A stretch of 39,082 bases of DNA from Deltaproteobacteria bacterium (GTDB lineage: Bacteria > Desulfobacterota > Desulfuromonadia > Geobacterales > Pseudopelobacteraceae): contig JAJZRX010000024.1 in NCBI GenBank assembly GCA_021850095.1, forward strand, positions 1-39,082, read 5' to 3'. Under the pieces are notes generated by a model. The model saw only the letters and a program-made list of their open reading frames with translations, made no database searches and had not been told where the DNA came from. This document shows positions 14,791-23,051 of this stretch, piece after piece (position 1 is the first letter of the stretch; each line of letters begins with the position of its first letter). Both the position numbers and the translations under genes were made by a program.

Positions 14791-16626
14791 TCACTCGTTG
14801 CCCTCGATCATGCCGACCGGATCCACGATCAGGGTGACACGGCCGTCTCCCAGAATGGTGGATCCGGCTATTCCCGGGATATTGGCCAGGTAGTTGCCGA
14901 GCGACTTGATGGCGACCTCCTGCTGTCCGACCAGGCGGGTGACGACCAGCCCCATCCGCTTGTCGGCCGCGCCGACCACCACCACATAGCAGAAATCGTC
15001 GCGCTCATAACGCTGCTGGACGTTGAAGACCTTCTGCAGGCGAACCAGCGGCAGCACCATGTCGCGCAGCTTCAGCACTTCCTGGCCGCCGATCATGTGG
15101 AATTTGCGCTGATCGACGCGGATTGTTTCCAGCACCGACGAAAGCGGGATCGAGTAGACTTCGCCTTCAACCTCCACCAGCAGCGACTGGATGATCGCCA
15201 GGGTCAGCGGCAGGCGCAGGATGAATTCGGAGCCCTGCCCTTTTTCACTCTTGATCTCGATCAGGCCGTTCAGTTTTTTGATGTTGGTCTTGACCACATC
15301 CATGCCGACGCCGCGTCCGGAAAGGTCGGTGGCTTTGTCCTTGGTGGAGAATCCGGGCAGAAAGATCAGGTCGAACATCTCGCGCTGACTCATGGCCGCC
15401 AGCTGTTCTTCGCTGATCAGCCCTTTTTCGATCGCCTTGCGCCCGACCCGGTCGGTGTCGATGCCGCGGCCGTCGTCCTTGATGCTGATGATGATCTGGT
15501 TGCCTTCGTGCACCGCCGCCAGAACCAGCGTACCGACCCGCGATTTGCCGGCCGCGATGCGCTCATCCGGAGATTCGAGGCCGTGGTCCATGGCGTTGCG
15601 GATCAGGTGGATCAGCGGATCGCCGATCTCGTCCACCACCGAACGGTCCAGTTCGGTTTCCTCGCCGAAGATCTGCAGATCGACCTCCTTGCCCAGGTCG
15701 CGGGACATGCTGCGCACGATGCGGGGAAACTTCTTGAAGACCTTCTCCACCGGTATCATGCGCATCTTGAGAACCTGCATCTGCAGTTCCGAGGTCACAA
15801 AACTCATCCGCTTGGTGAGCTTGCCAAACTCCTCCTGAAAATCGGGGCGGTTGGCTTCACCCTGCTGCAGGTCCTGGTTGATCTGGATCATGCGGTTGCG
15901 TTCCAGAACCAGTTCGCCGACCTGATTCATCAGGTCGTCCAGGCGCTTGACATCCACCCTGACCGTGGAGCTGTCGGACAGATCATCCCCTTTGCCATCG
16001 GCCGGTTTGGGGGGAGCGGGTGTCTTTTTGGGAGCCGCCTCGGAGGCCGGTTTGGGCGCCGGAACCGGAGCGGCGGGGGGAACAACGGCTGCGGCCGGCG
16101 GAGCATCAACCGGGGTTTCCGGTGCCGACAGCACAGGGGGCTGTTCGGCTGCAGCTGGCGCGGGGGCTTCTGCAGCGGGAGCCTGAACCGGCGCGGCGGC
16201 AGGCTCGGGGGCTTTCTGGGCAGCAGCGGCGCTGTCCGAAAGAAACGGCAGCAGCTTGGCGATCGTGCCGTCGATTTCCCGTTCCTGGATCTCGCCGGCC
16301 TTGATATCGCTGACCAGCACCTTGACCAGATCGGTCGCTTCCAGAATAACGTCCATGATCTCCGGGGTGACGACCAGCTCTCCCTTGCGGAGCCGGTTGA
16401 GCACATCCTCGGTTTTATGGGTGACTTTCACCAGCAGGTCAAAACCGAGAAAACTGGAAGCGCCCTTGATGGTGTGGATCGAGCGGAAGATGCGGTTCAT
16501 CAGATCGGTGTCGTCGGAAGACTTCTCCAGGGTAATCAGATCGTCATCCAGCTTTTCGATCAGCTCGGTCGTCTCGGTCAGAAAACCTTCCAGCAGTTCC
16601 TGGTCTTCGCAATCAATTGGTGGCAT
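14791..16626 (-). CDS. cheA: Chemotaxis histidine kinase CheA
   Basis: The 611-residue protein begins with an Hpt domain carrying the phosphorylation site His51 (RSIHTIKGASSFLGF). A long Ala/Pro-rich linker follows (about residues 135-215), where a P2 CheY-binding domain would be; no P2 is obvious. The dimerisation domain (VDVKRLDDLMNQVGELVLERNR), the ATPase domain (HLIRNAMDHGLESPDER; DDGRGIDTDRV; LSGRGVGMDVVKTNI) and a CheW-like regulatory domain at the C-terminus come next. It phosphorylates CheB and presumably a CheY encoded elsewhere. It sits between cheW and cheR. Confidence 0.96.
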   Translation of the reverse strand: MPPIDCEDQELLEGFLTETTELIEKLDDDLITLEKSSDDTDLMNRIFRSIHTIKGASSFLGFDLLVKVTHKTEDVLNRLRKGELVVTPEIMDVILEATDLVKVLVSDIKAGEIQEREIDGTIAKLLPFLSDSAAAAQKAPEPAAAPVQAPAAEAPAPAAAEQPPVLSAPETPVDAPPAAAVVPPAAPVPAPKPASEAAPKKTPAPPKPADGKGDDLSDSSTVRVDVKRLDDLMNQVGELVLERNRMIQINQDLQQGEANRPDFQEEFGKLTKRMSFVTSELQMQVLKMRMIPVEKVFKKFPRIVRSMSRDLGKEVDLQIFGEETELDRSVVDEIGDPLIHLIRNAMDHGLESPDERIAAGKSRVGTLVLAAVHEGNQIIISIKDDGRGIDTDRVGRKAIEKGLISEEQLAAMSQREMFDLIFLPGFSTKDKATDLSGRGVGMDVVKTNIKKLNGLIEIKSEKGQGSEFILRLPLTLAIIQSLLVEVEGEVYSIPLSSVLETIRVDQRKFHMIGGQEVLKLRDMVLPLVRLQKVFNVQQRYERDDFCYVVVVGAADKRMGLVVTRLVGQQEVAIKSLGNYLANIPGIAGSTILGDGRVTLIVDPVGMIEGNE

Positions 16627-16667
16627 AGTGGCTTACTCCCGGGTCGTTTTTCAGGTAATTTTGGGGG

Positions 16668-17162
16668 CTACATCCCGGAAAAGAATCTCTTTTCGTCACG
16701 GGAAAACATCATTTCCAGCTTGAGCAGCACCAGCAGACGTTCGGCCTGGTTGATGACGCCGGCGATGCATTCCTGATCGATGCCACCGCTGACAACCGCC
16801 GGAGAAGGCTGGATCTCGCTGCCGGAAATGCGGATGACTTCCGAAACCGCATCCACGATGAACCCCATCAGCTCGCCTTCCACATCCATGACCATGATCC
16901 TGGTCTGCTTGTCGTTTTCGGCTTCCATCAGGCCGAATTTTTTCCGCATGGAGATGATCGGAATAACCTTGCCGCGCAGGTTGATGACCCCTTCCACATA
17001 GTGGGGAGTGTTGGGAACCCGCGTAACGATCGGCATACGAATGATTTCGCGGACCTTGAGCACATCAACACCGTATTCTTCCTGATCAAGATTGAAACTC
17101 ACCAGCTGGATCAGTTCGCCATGGGTATCGTCAATCTTCATCGGCACAAGCGCGTCTTGCAT
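16668..17162 (-). CDS. cheW: Chemotaxis coupling protein CheW
   Basis: The 164-residue single-domain protein has the CheW fold motifs LVSFNLDQEEYGVDVLKVREII, VPNTPHYVEGVINLRGKVIPII and GFIVDAVSEVIRI. It links receptors to CheA. ATG 17162 has GAGGAGG upstream. It is the first gene of the cheW-cheA-cheR-HDOD-cheB operon, with a plausible promoter at 17237-17265. No receptor or CheY gene is visible in the window. Confidence 0.95.
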   Translation of the reverse strand: MQDALVPMKIDDTHGELIQLVSFNLDQEEYGVDVLKVREIIRMPIVTRVPNTPHYVEGVINLRGKVIPIISMRKKFGLMEAENDKQTRIMVMDVEGELMGFIVDAVSEVIRISGSEIQPSPAVVSGGIDQECIAGVINQAERLLVLLKLEMMFSRDEKRFFSGM

Positions 17163-17236
17163 TCGATTCCTCCTCTAAGTGTGGGTAATGGACAGCCGAT
17201 CAAAGAGAGCGGCAAAAGACAGCTGACAGCTGCGTG

Positions 17237-17265
17237 AATTTACCACGCAAATTGATCCATATCAA
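17237..17265 (-). promoter_or_regulatory. Predicted sigma-70-type promoter of the che operon
   Basis: On the minus strand TTGATA (17260-17265) and TAAATT (17237-17242) are separated by 17 nt, about 75 bp upstream of cheW. It is divergent from the promoter at 17351-17378. Confidence 0.55.
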
Positions 17266-17350
17266 GCGACATGAGAAAAATAATGACAATATTCCTTATA
17301 GAAAAAGAACTTACGCTTTAATTAATTTTGCCCGGGCGCAAGTCATTTTA

Positions 17351-17378
17351 TTGACTTTTAAAAAAACAGGCGTATTAT
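17351..17378 (+). promoter_or_regulatory. Predicted sigma-70-type promoter of the sigma-54 activator gene
   Basis: TTGACT (17351-17356) and TATTAT (17373-17378) are separated by 16 nt in an AT-rich stretch. The start of transcription would fall near 17385, just before a run of nine Cs (17389-17397) in the short 5' leader. Confidence 0.65.
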
Positions 17379-17419
17379 TGTCGAAAATCCCCCCCCCGAC
17401 ACAATTGGAAATTCCCAGC

Positions 17420-18847
17420 ATGAGCGTATCCGGTAGCATCTACATCGCCGACAACGACGTCAAAACCCGTGATCTGGTATCCGCTTTTTTGACATACAAG
17501 GGCCATGCCGTTGTCTGTCCGGAACAGAGCGCCCCCTTTTTTGACACCCTCCGCAACTACGAAATTGACATCGTCATCGCCGAGGCGGCCCACCTGCACA
17601 CCATCGCCCCGGATTTTCAGCTCCGCGCCACCGAAATAAATCCGGCTCTGGTGCTGATCGCCTACGGCGACAACGGCACCGGGGAAGCCAGAAAATTCAA
17701 CGGCGCCAACGTTTTTACGCTGCCCAAACCGCTCAATCTGGACGAACTGGAAAGCCTGGTGCTGCGCTCACGGGAATACCAGACCATGAAGAAGCTGGAC
17801 AGCCTGACCGGGTGCGACGACCAGCACGTTCTGCTGTCGGCCTCCATGATCGGCACCAGCGCCCCCATGCGGGAGCTTTTCGGACTGATCACCAAGGTGG
17901 CCGGTTCAAATGCAACGGTTTTGATCCAGGGCGAGTCGGGAACCGGCAAGGAACTTGCAGCACGGGCGATACACCAGTTGAGTGCCCGAAACAACAAAAA
18001 GTTCATTCCGGTCAACTGCGCCGCGATACCGGACGATCTGCTGGAAAGCGAACTTTTCGGACATGTCAAGGGTTCCTTTACCGGTGCGTATGCCAACCGG
18101 GCCGGCCGTTTCGAAATGGCCGACAAGGGCACGCTCTTTCTGGACGAAATCGGCGACATGAAGGCCAACCTGCAGGTCAAACTGCTGCGCGTCCTGCAGA
18201 ATCGCGAGTTTGAGCCGGTGGGCGCTTCCAAGTCCCAGTCGGTTGATGTGCGCATCATCGCGGCCACCAACAAGAACCTCGAGGATCTGGTGGCCAGCCG
18301 CGATTTCCGGGAAGACCTGTATTACCGGCTGTCGGTGATCCCGATCACCATTCCGCCCTTGAGGGAACGGCGCGAGGATATCCCGCTTTTGATCCACACC
18401 TTCCTGACGCGCTTCAACTCCGACCGGAGCCCGGCAGTGAAAGGTTTTTCGCAGGATGCGCTGAATATTCTCTGCAGTTATGACTGGCCCGGCAATGTCC
18501 GCGAGCTGGAAAACCTGGTGGAACGACTGGTCATTCTGAAGGGGAGCGGATTCATAACACCCGACGACCTGCCCGAAAAGTATCTTTCCGGAAAACAGTC
18601 GCCGCCGGATCAGATCGCACCCCGCAGCACTGCGTCGTCATCAGACCGGCGGGAGGCCTGGGATCAGCTGCCCGAAGGGGGTATTTGCATCAATTCCGCC
18701 GTTGACGAGTTTGAAAACCGCCTGATCATGCAGGCCCTGGCCCGGACCGGCGGTAACAAGAAAGAAGCCGCCCTGCTGCTCAACCTGAAACGTACGACCC
18801 TGATTGAGAAACTGAAAAAGAAGCATCTCGCCTTTGCCGAGGAATAA
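17420..18847 (+). CDS. Sigma-54-dependent transcriptional activator with degenerate receiver
   Basis: The 475-residue protein has a receiver-like domain (1-120), an AAA+ domain and a Fis-type HTH. The AAA+ domain shows GESGTGKE with Lys177, ESELFGHVKGSFTGA, GTLFLDEIGDM and IPPLRERREDIP. The C-terminal HTH is GGNKKEAALLLNLKRTTLIEKL. The receiver keeps D11, D13 and Lys103, but the phospho-acceptor position is Glu55 (DIVIAEAA in place of DLVLLD). The loop that contacts sigma-54 reads GSFTGA instead of GAFTGA. The ATG at 17420 is chosen because the receiver begins there; the frame upstream runs through the promoter. It is followed at once by a lytic transglycosylase gene and resembles flagellar-type regulators, but its targets are unknown. 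Confidence 0.92.
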   Translation: MSVSGSIYIADNDVKTRDLVSAFLTYKGHAVVCPEQSAPFFDTLRNYEIDIVIAEAAHLHTIAPDFQLRATEINPALVLIAYGDNGTGEARKFNGANVFTLPKPLNLDELESLVLRSREYQTMKKLDSLTGCDDQHVLLSASMIGTSAPMRELFGLITKVAGSNATVLIQGESGTGKELAARAIHQLSARNNKKFIPVNCAAIPDDLLESELFGHVKGSFTGAYANRAGRFEMADKGTLFLDEIGDMKANLQVKLLRVLQNREFEPVGASKSQSVDVRIIAATNKNLEDLVASRDFREDLYYRLSVIPITIPPLRERREDIPLLIHTFLTRFNSDRSPAVKGFSQDALNILCSYDWPGNVRELENLVERLVILKGSGFITPDDLPEKYLSGKQSPPDQIAPRSTASSSDRREAWDQLPEGGICINSAVDEFENRLIMQALARTGGNKKEAALLLNLKRTTLIEKLKKKHLAFAEE

Positions 18848-18852
18848 AGATC

Positions 18853-19656
18853 ATGACGATCAGCGCCACCGATAATCTTTCACTGCTCGCTTCGCTGACC
18901 CCGCTTCATCAGACGCAGGAGGCTGCCGCAGCCCGTCCGGATCGCGGCTTCTCCGGCAAGCTCGACCAGGCCGTTTCCGCCGGAGCGCCCGAAGCCAGCG
19001 CCGCCGAAAAAGCCAGGGCGCTGGCCGAGTCGCTGACACTGCAGATGCTGCAGACCTCGCTTTCACTTTCCGGCGACGACTCATCCGATCCGGCACAGCA
19101 GCCGTCAATCGCCAATCCGCCTTCTTCGGTCAGCGCGCTGATCAAGGCCTATCAGGCCGGCATGGCCGAGCCGGCTGTCAATCCCGACAGCGCCGCAGCT
19201 CAAGTACCAGCCCCGTCACAGCTCCAGGATCTGACCGGCGCCGTTCCACGGCAGGATTCATCCGCGCCTGGCACGGCCTGGCTGGATCCGATCATAGACA
19301 AAGCCTCCCGACGCTACGGCGTCGATGTCGGCCTGATCAAGGCGGTCATCAAGGCCGAGAGCAACTTCAATCCGCGGGCGGTTTCCCACGCCGGCGCCAG
19401 TGGCCTGATGCAGCTGATGCCAGGCACGGCCCGTTCGCTGGGAGTCAATGACTCCTTCGATCCCGAACAGAACGTCATGGCCGGCACCCGCTTCCTGAAA
19501 GATCTGCTGAAGCGCTATGACGGCGACCTGGACTCGGCCCTGGCGGCCTACAATTGGGGACCGGGCAACGTGGACAAAAAACCGGACCGTCTGCCCCGCG
19601 AAACCCGCAACTACCTGGTGCGGGTCAAACAGCTTTACTCCTCCTACAGCGGCTGA
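18853..19656 (+). CDS. Lytic transglycosylase (SLT domain), no clear signal peptide
   Basis: The 267-residue protein has a low-complexity N-terminal part (1-140, rich in Ala, Ser, Pro and Gln) and a C-terminal SLT domain. The catalytic Glu169 lies in IKAESNFNPRAVSHAGASGLMQLMPGTA, and ALAAYNWGPGNVDK follows. Such enzymes cleave peptidoglycan glycan strands. No signal peptide is seen, so export may use another route, as for some flagellum-linked transglycosylases; this is inference. The start lies 5 bp after the activator gene, whose end supplies a GAGGAA ribosome-binding site, so the two are probably co-transcribed. Confidence 0.9.
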   Translation: MTISATDNLSLLASLTPLHQTQEAAAARPDRGFSGKLDQAVSAGAPEASAAEKARALAESLTLQMLQTSLSLSGDDSSDPAQQPSIANPPSSVSALIKAYQAGMAEPAVNPDSAAAQVPAPSQLQDLTGAVPRQDSSAPGTAWLDPIIDKASRRYGVDVGLIKAVIKAESNFNPRAVSHAGASGLMQLMPGTARSLGVNDSFDPEQNVMAGTRFLKDLLKRYDGDLDSALAAYNWGPGNVDKKPDRLPRETRNYLVRVKQLYSSYSG

Positions 19657-19685
19657 TTCAAATCCCCCCTTTCCCGATTCCCTGC

Positions 19686-19714
19686 TTGCATCTCCTCTGC
19701 CTGACGTGTAGAAT
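19686..19714 (+). promoter_or_regulatory. Predicted sigma-70-type promoter of the cobalamin operon
   Basis: TTGCAT (19686-19691) and TAGAAT (19709-19714) are separated by exactly 17 nt, about 43 bp before the start of the cobJ-cobQ gene. No cobalamin riboswitch fits in the roughly 35-nt leader. Confidence 0.65.
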
Positions 19715-19756
19715 CCAGCACCGTTTTGACCCCCCATACTGCAGCGAGGATCACCC

Positions 19757-22093
19757 ATGGCTTCACTTCATATCGTCGGCACCGGTCCCGGAGCTATCGA
19801 GCATCTGACCGACGCCGCCCGGCAGGCAATCGCAGCCTGCGATACGATCATCGGCTATGACAATTACATCGAACTGATCCGCCCTCTTCTGGAAAGCAAG
19901 CAGATCATCGCCACCGGCATGATGCAGGAGGTGCAACGCTGCCGTGAGGCGATTGTTCGCTCACGCGCCGGTCAGAACGTGGCCCTGGTTTCAGGGGGCG
20001 ATTCCGGCATCTACGGCATGGCCGGGCTGGTGCTGGAACTGATCGAGGCGGATGAAAAAGAGCATCCCGGAACCGTTCAGCCGGATGTGCAGATCATTCC
20101 GGGCATTTCGGCCGTCCAGGCCGCGGCGGCGCGACTGGGAGCGCCGCTGATGCACGACTTTGCCGTTATCTCGCTGTCCGATCTGCTGACCCCCTGGGGA
20201 GTGATCAAAACCAGATTGGAAGCGGCTGCGCGGGCCGACTTCGTGATCGCTCTCTACAACCCCCGCAGCAAAAGCCGGATCACCCAGATCGAGCAGGCGC
20301 GCAGCATCATCCTGTCGGAGCGCCCCGGCAGCACGCCGGCCGGAATCGTGCGCAACGCCTGCCGCGTGGGGGAGTCACTGGTCGTTACGACCCTCGACGA
20401 GCTTCTCGAACACGAAATCGACATGTCCAGCATCGTCCTGATCGGCAACAGCAGCAGCTTTGTGGACAGCCGGGGACGGATCGTGACGCCGCGCGGCTAT
20501 GCCGGCAAATACGGCGCCGCCGCAGCAACCACGGACAACAGCACCGGGCGGGGTCCGCTTCCCAATGCGGGGGCGGTCATGTTCTGCGGCACCGCGTCCG
20601 ACGTGGGGAAATCGGTCATCACGGCCGGTTTTTGCCGTCTGCTGCTCAAGCGCGGCCTGACCGTGGCCCCGTTCAAATCCCAGAACATGTCGCTCAATTC
20701 CTACGTCACCCCGGAAGGGGGCGAGATCGGCCGGGCCCAGGCGGTCCAGGCCCAGGCCTGCGACATCAGGCCCCACGCCGACATGAATCCGGTGCTGCTC
20801 AAGCCCAACTCGGATACCGGCTGCCAGATCATCGTCCAGGGACGTCCCGTCGGCAACATGTCGATCTCTGAATACGATGCCTACAAGGCAACCGCCTTCC
20901 CGAAGATCCGGGAAAGCTTTCAGCGCCTGCAGCAGGCCTATGAATTCATCGTCATGGAAGGCGCCGGCAGCATCGCCGAAATCAACCTGAAACAGAACGA
21001 TATCGCCAATCTCAAGGTCGCCACCATGGCCCGCTGTCCGGTGATCCTGGTGGCGGACATCGACCGGGGCGGCGTCTTCGCCCAGATTGTCGGCACGATC
21101 GAACTCCTGGAACCGCTGGAACGGGCCTATCTGCGCGGGATCATCATCAATAAATTCCGTGGCGACCCCGCCATCCTGGCGCCGGGAATTGATTTCATCG
21201 AGCAGCGGACCGGCCTGCCGGTCCTGGGGGTACTCCCCTGGTTTCCGGATCTGAACCTGCCGGCGGAAGACAGCATGGCCCTGGCCCAGCACTCCAAGGT
21301 CATCAACATCATGACCGGCCATAAAAAGATCCAGATCGGTGTCATCAAGCTGCCGCGCATCTCCAACTTCACCGATTTTGACCAGCTGGCCGCTGAACCG
21401 GACGTGCACCTGGGCTACGTTGAAGGGGTTCACCAGCTGCATGGCCTGGATCTGCTGATCATTCCGGGCAGCAAATCCACCATTGCCGACCTGTACTTTC
21501 TGATGGAGCGCGGGCTGTTCGACGAAATCAGAAATTTCAAGGGACACATCGCCGGCATCTGCGGCGGCTTTCAGATGCTGGGCAGCAGGGTGCTGGATCC
21601 CGCCAATCTGGAATCCTCCATCAGGGAGGCCCAGGGACTCGATCTGCTGCCCTCCGAGACCGAGATTCTGGCGGAGAAGGAAACCCATCAGGCCCTGGCT
21701 TATCTGGACGAAGCCGGGCTGCTGATCGCGCCGGAGTGCGGAGGCGTCATGAGCGGCTATGAGATCCATATGGGCAAAACAGTTCTGGGAAGGGGTGTCA
21801 GGCCGTTTGCCCGCATCTTCCGGCGCGGCGATCTTTCGGTAACCGTGGAAGACGGCGCTGTGTCGCCGGACGGACGGGTCTTCGGCACCTACCTGCACGG
21901 CATCTTCGACAATCCCCGCTTCCGGGAGGTCTACCTGAACCGCATCCGCCTGGAAAAGGGCATGCCGCTGCGGCGCGGCGATCATAAGCAGCCGCTGCAT
22001 GACCCTTTTGAACTGTTGGCCGAGCAGCTGGAAAAGCACCTGGATCTGCCGAGACTCCTGGCCATTTGCGGACTGGGCAGTGACGCCCCCTGA
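19757..22093 (+). CDS. cobJ-cobQ: Fused precorrin-3B C17-methyltransferase and cobyric acid synthase
   Basis: The 778-residue protein joins two cobalamin enzymes. Residues 1 to about 250 are CobJ/CbiH: GTGPGAIEHLTDAARQAI, VALVSGGDSGIYGMAG and IIPGISAVQAAAARLGAPL. It methylates C17 with ring contraction. Residues from about 272 are CobQ/CbiP: P-loop-like GTASDVGKSVITAGF, PFKSQNMSLNSYVT and VMEGAGSIAEINL, then a glutamine amidotransferase domain with the nucleophile Cys near 602 (GICGGFQMLG) and His near 714 (TYLHGIFDNP). CobQ amidates the corrin side chains. There is no stop or frameshift between the halves, only a short linker. ATG 19757 has a GAGGA site. Confidence 0.95.
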   Translation: MASLHIVGTGPGAIEHLTDAARQAIAACDTIIGYDNYIELIRPLLESKQIIATGMMQEVQRCREAIVRSRAGQNVALVSGGDSGIYGMAGLVLELIEADEKEHPGTVQPDVQIIPGISAVQAAAARLGAPLMHDFAVISLSDLLTPWGVIKTRLEAAARADFVIALYNPRSKSRITQIEQARSIILSERPGSTPAGIVRNACRVGESLVVTTLDELLEHEIDMSSIVLIGNSSSFVDSRGRIVTPRGYAGKYGAAAATTDNSTGRGPLPNAGAVMFCGTASDVGKSVITAGFCRLLLKRGLTVAPFKSQNMSLNSYVTPEGGEIGRAQAVQAQACDIRPHADMNPVLLKPNSDTGCQIIVQGRPVGNMSISEYDAYKATAFPKIRESFQRLQQAYEFIVMEGAGSIAEINLKQNDIANLKVATMARCPVILVADIDRGGVFAQIVGTIELLEPLERAYLRGIIINKFRGDPAILAPGIDFIEQRTGLPVLGVLPWFPDLNLPAEDSMALAQHSKVINIMTGHKKIQIGVIKLPRISNFTDFDQLAAEPDVHLGYVEGVHQLHGLDLLIIPGSKSTIADLYFLMERGLFDEIRNFKGHIAGICGGFQMLGSRVLDPANLESSIREAQGLDLLPSETEILAEKETHQALAYLDEAGLLIAPECGGVMSGYEIHMGKTVLGRGVRPFARIFRRGDLSVTVEDGAVSPDGRVFGTYLHGIFDNPRFREVYLNRIRLEKGMPLRRGDHKQPLHDPFELLAEQLEKHLDLPRLLAICGLGSDAP

Positions 22094-23051
22094 TCCGCTG
22101 GTCATCAGCCTGGCGCTGCTGCTTGATCTGACCTTCGGCGACCCGCGCTGGCTGCCCCACCCGGTGGTCATGATCGGGCGGATGATAACCTTTCTGGATC
22201 AAAGCCTGCGGCAGCCCTGGCTGAACCAGCGCACAGTCGGCATTCTGCTGCTGCTGGCAACGGTCGTCGCAGCAGCCGGAACAACCTGGCTGCTGCTGCA
22301 TTTTTCCGCCGCTATCCATCCGCTGGCCGGCACGGCCGCAGCGGTGCTGATTTCATTCACCTGCCTGGCAGCCCGCTCCCTGCATATTGAATCGGCCCGG
22401 GTGGCAACCGCCCTGGCGGCCGGCGATCTGCCAAGTGCCCGAAAATACCTTTCCTGGATTGTGGGACGGGACACCGAGCAGCTGGAAGAAGCCGAGATCT
22501 GGCGGGCGCTGGTGGAAACCGTGGCTGAAAACAGCTCAGACGGTATTATTGCGCCGCTGTTCTGGCTGACGGCCGGCGGCCCGGTGGCCGCCATGGCCTT
22601 CAAGGCGGTCAGCACGCTGGACTCGATGGTCGGCTACAAAAACCAGCGCTATCTGCGGGTCGGCTGGGCCTCGGCCCGCATGGACGATCTGCTGAACTTC
22701 ATTCCGGCCCGCCTGACCGCCCTGCTGATGATCATGGCCGCCCCCCTGTGCGGGCTTTCTGCTGCAGCTGCCGTCCGGATCACGCTGCGCGACCGGCTCA
22801 AGCACCCATCCCCCAACAGCGGCCACCCGGAAGCCGCCGCTGCCGGCGCCTTGGGGGTTCGTCTGGGAGGCCCGGCCAGCTACAACGGCGTCGAATCCTG
22901 GAAAGAACAGCTCGGCGACCCGCTGCTGCCGCTTGACCAGTCATCCTATCGCTCCATGATCAGGCTGATGTACACCGCGACCCTGCTGATGGCGGTCCTT
23001 TGCCTGACGGTCGCTTTCTGCCTGCGAGGAATCCATGTCCCACCCCCATGA
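22080..23051 (+). CDS. cbiB: Adenosylcobinamide-phosphate synthase CbiB
   Basis: The 323-residue hydrophobic protein carries the family blocks DLTFGDPRWLPHPVVMIGRMI, VETVAENSSDGIIAPLFWL, AFKAVSTLDSMVGYKN and MDDLLNFIPARLTALLM, plus PEAAAAGALGVRLGGPASYNG. Several membrane segments are visible. It joins cobyric acid with aminopropanol (phosphate). The GTG at 22080, which overlaps the end of cobJ-cobQ by 14 nt, is chosen because it fits the family N-terminus; the frame upstream lies inside cobQ. Its end overlaps cobD by 17 nt. Confidence 0.92.
   Translation: MTPPDPLVISLALLLDLTFGDPRWLPHPVVMIGRMITFLDQSLRQPWLNQRTVGILLLLATVVAAAGTTWLLLHFSAAIHPLAGTAAAVLISFTCLAARSLHIESARVATALAAGDLPSARKYLSWIVGRDTEQLEEAEIWRALVETVAENSSDGIIAPLFWLTAGGPVAAMAFKAVSTLDSMVGYKNQRYLRVGWASARMDDLLNFIPARLTALLMIMAAPLCGLSAAAAVRITLRDRLKHPSPNSGHPEAAAAGALGVRLGGPASYNGVESWKEQLGDPLLPLDQSSYRSMIRLMYTATLLMAVLCLTVAFCLRGIHVPPP

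Noticed and set aside
14767-16776. A 669-codon plus-strand frame opposite cheA
   Set aside because: It is the antisense of cheA in GC-rich DNA; the composition is His/Gln/Asp/Gly-rich with no domain, and cheA is clearly real.
19657-19756. Cobalamin riboswitch before cobJ-cobQ
   Set aside because: Only about 35 nt separate the predicted transcription start from the ATG, and no B12-box-like sequence was seen.
20375-22171. A 598-codon minus-strand frame opposite cobJ-cobQ
   Set aside because: Antisense shadow of a well-supported enzyme, with no recognisable motif or ribosome-binding site.
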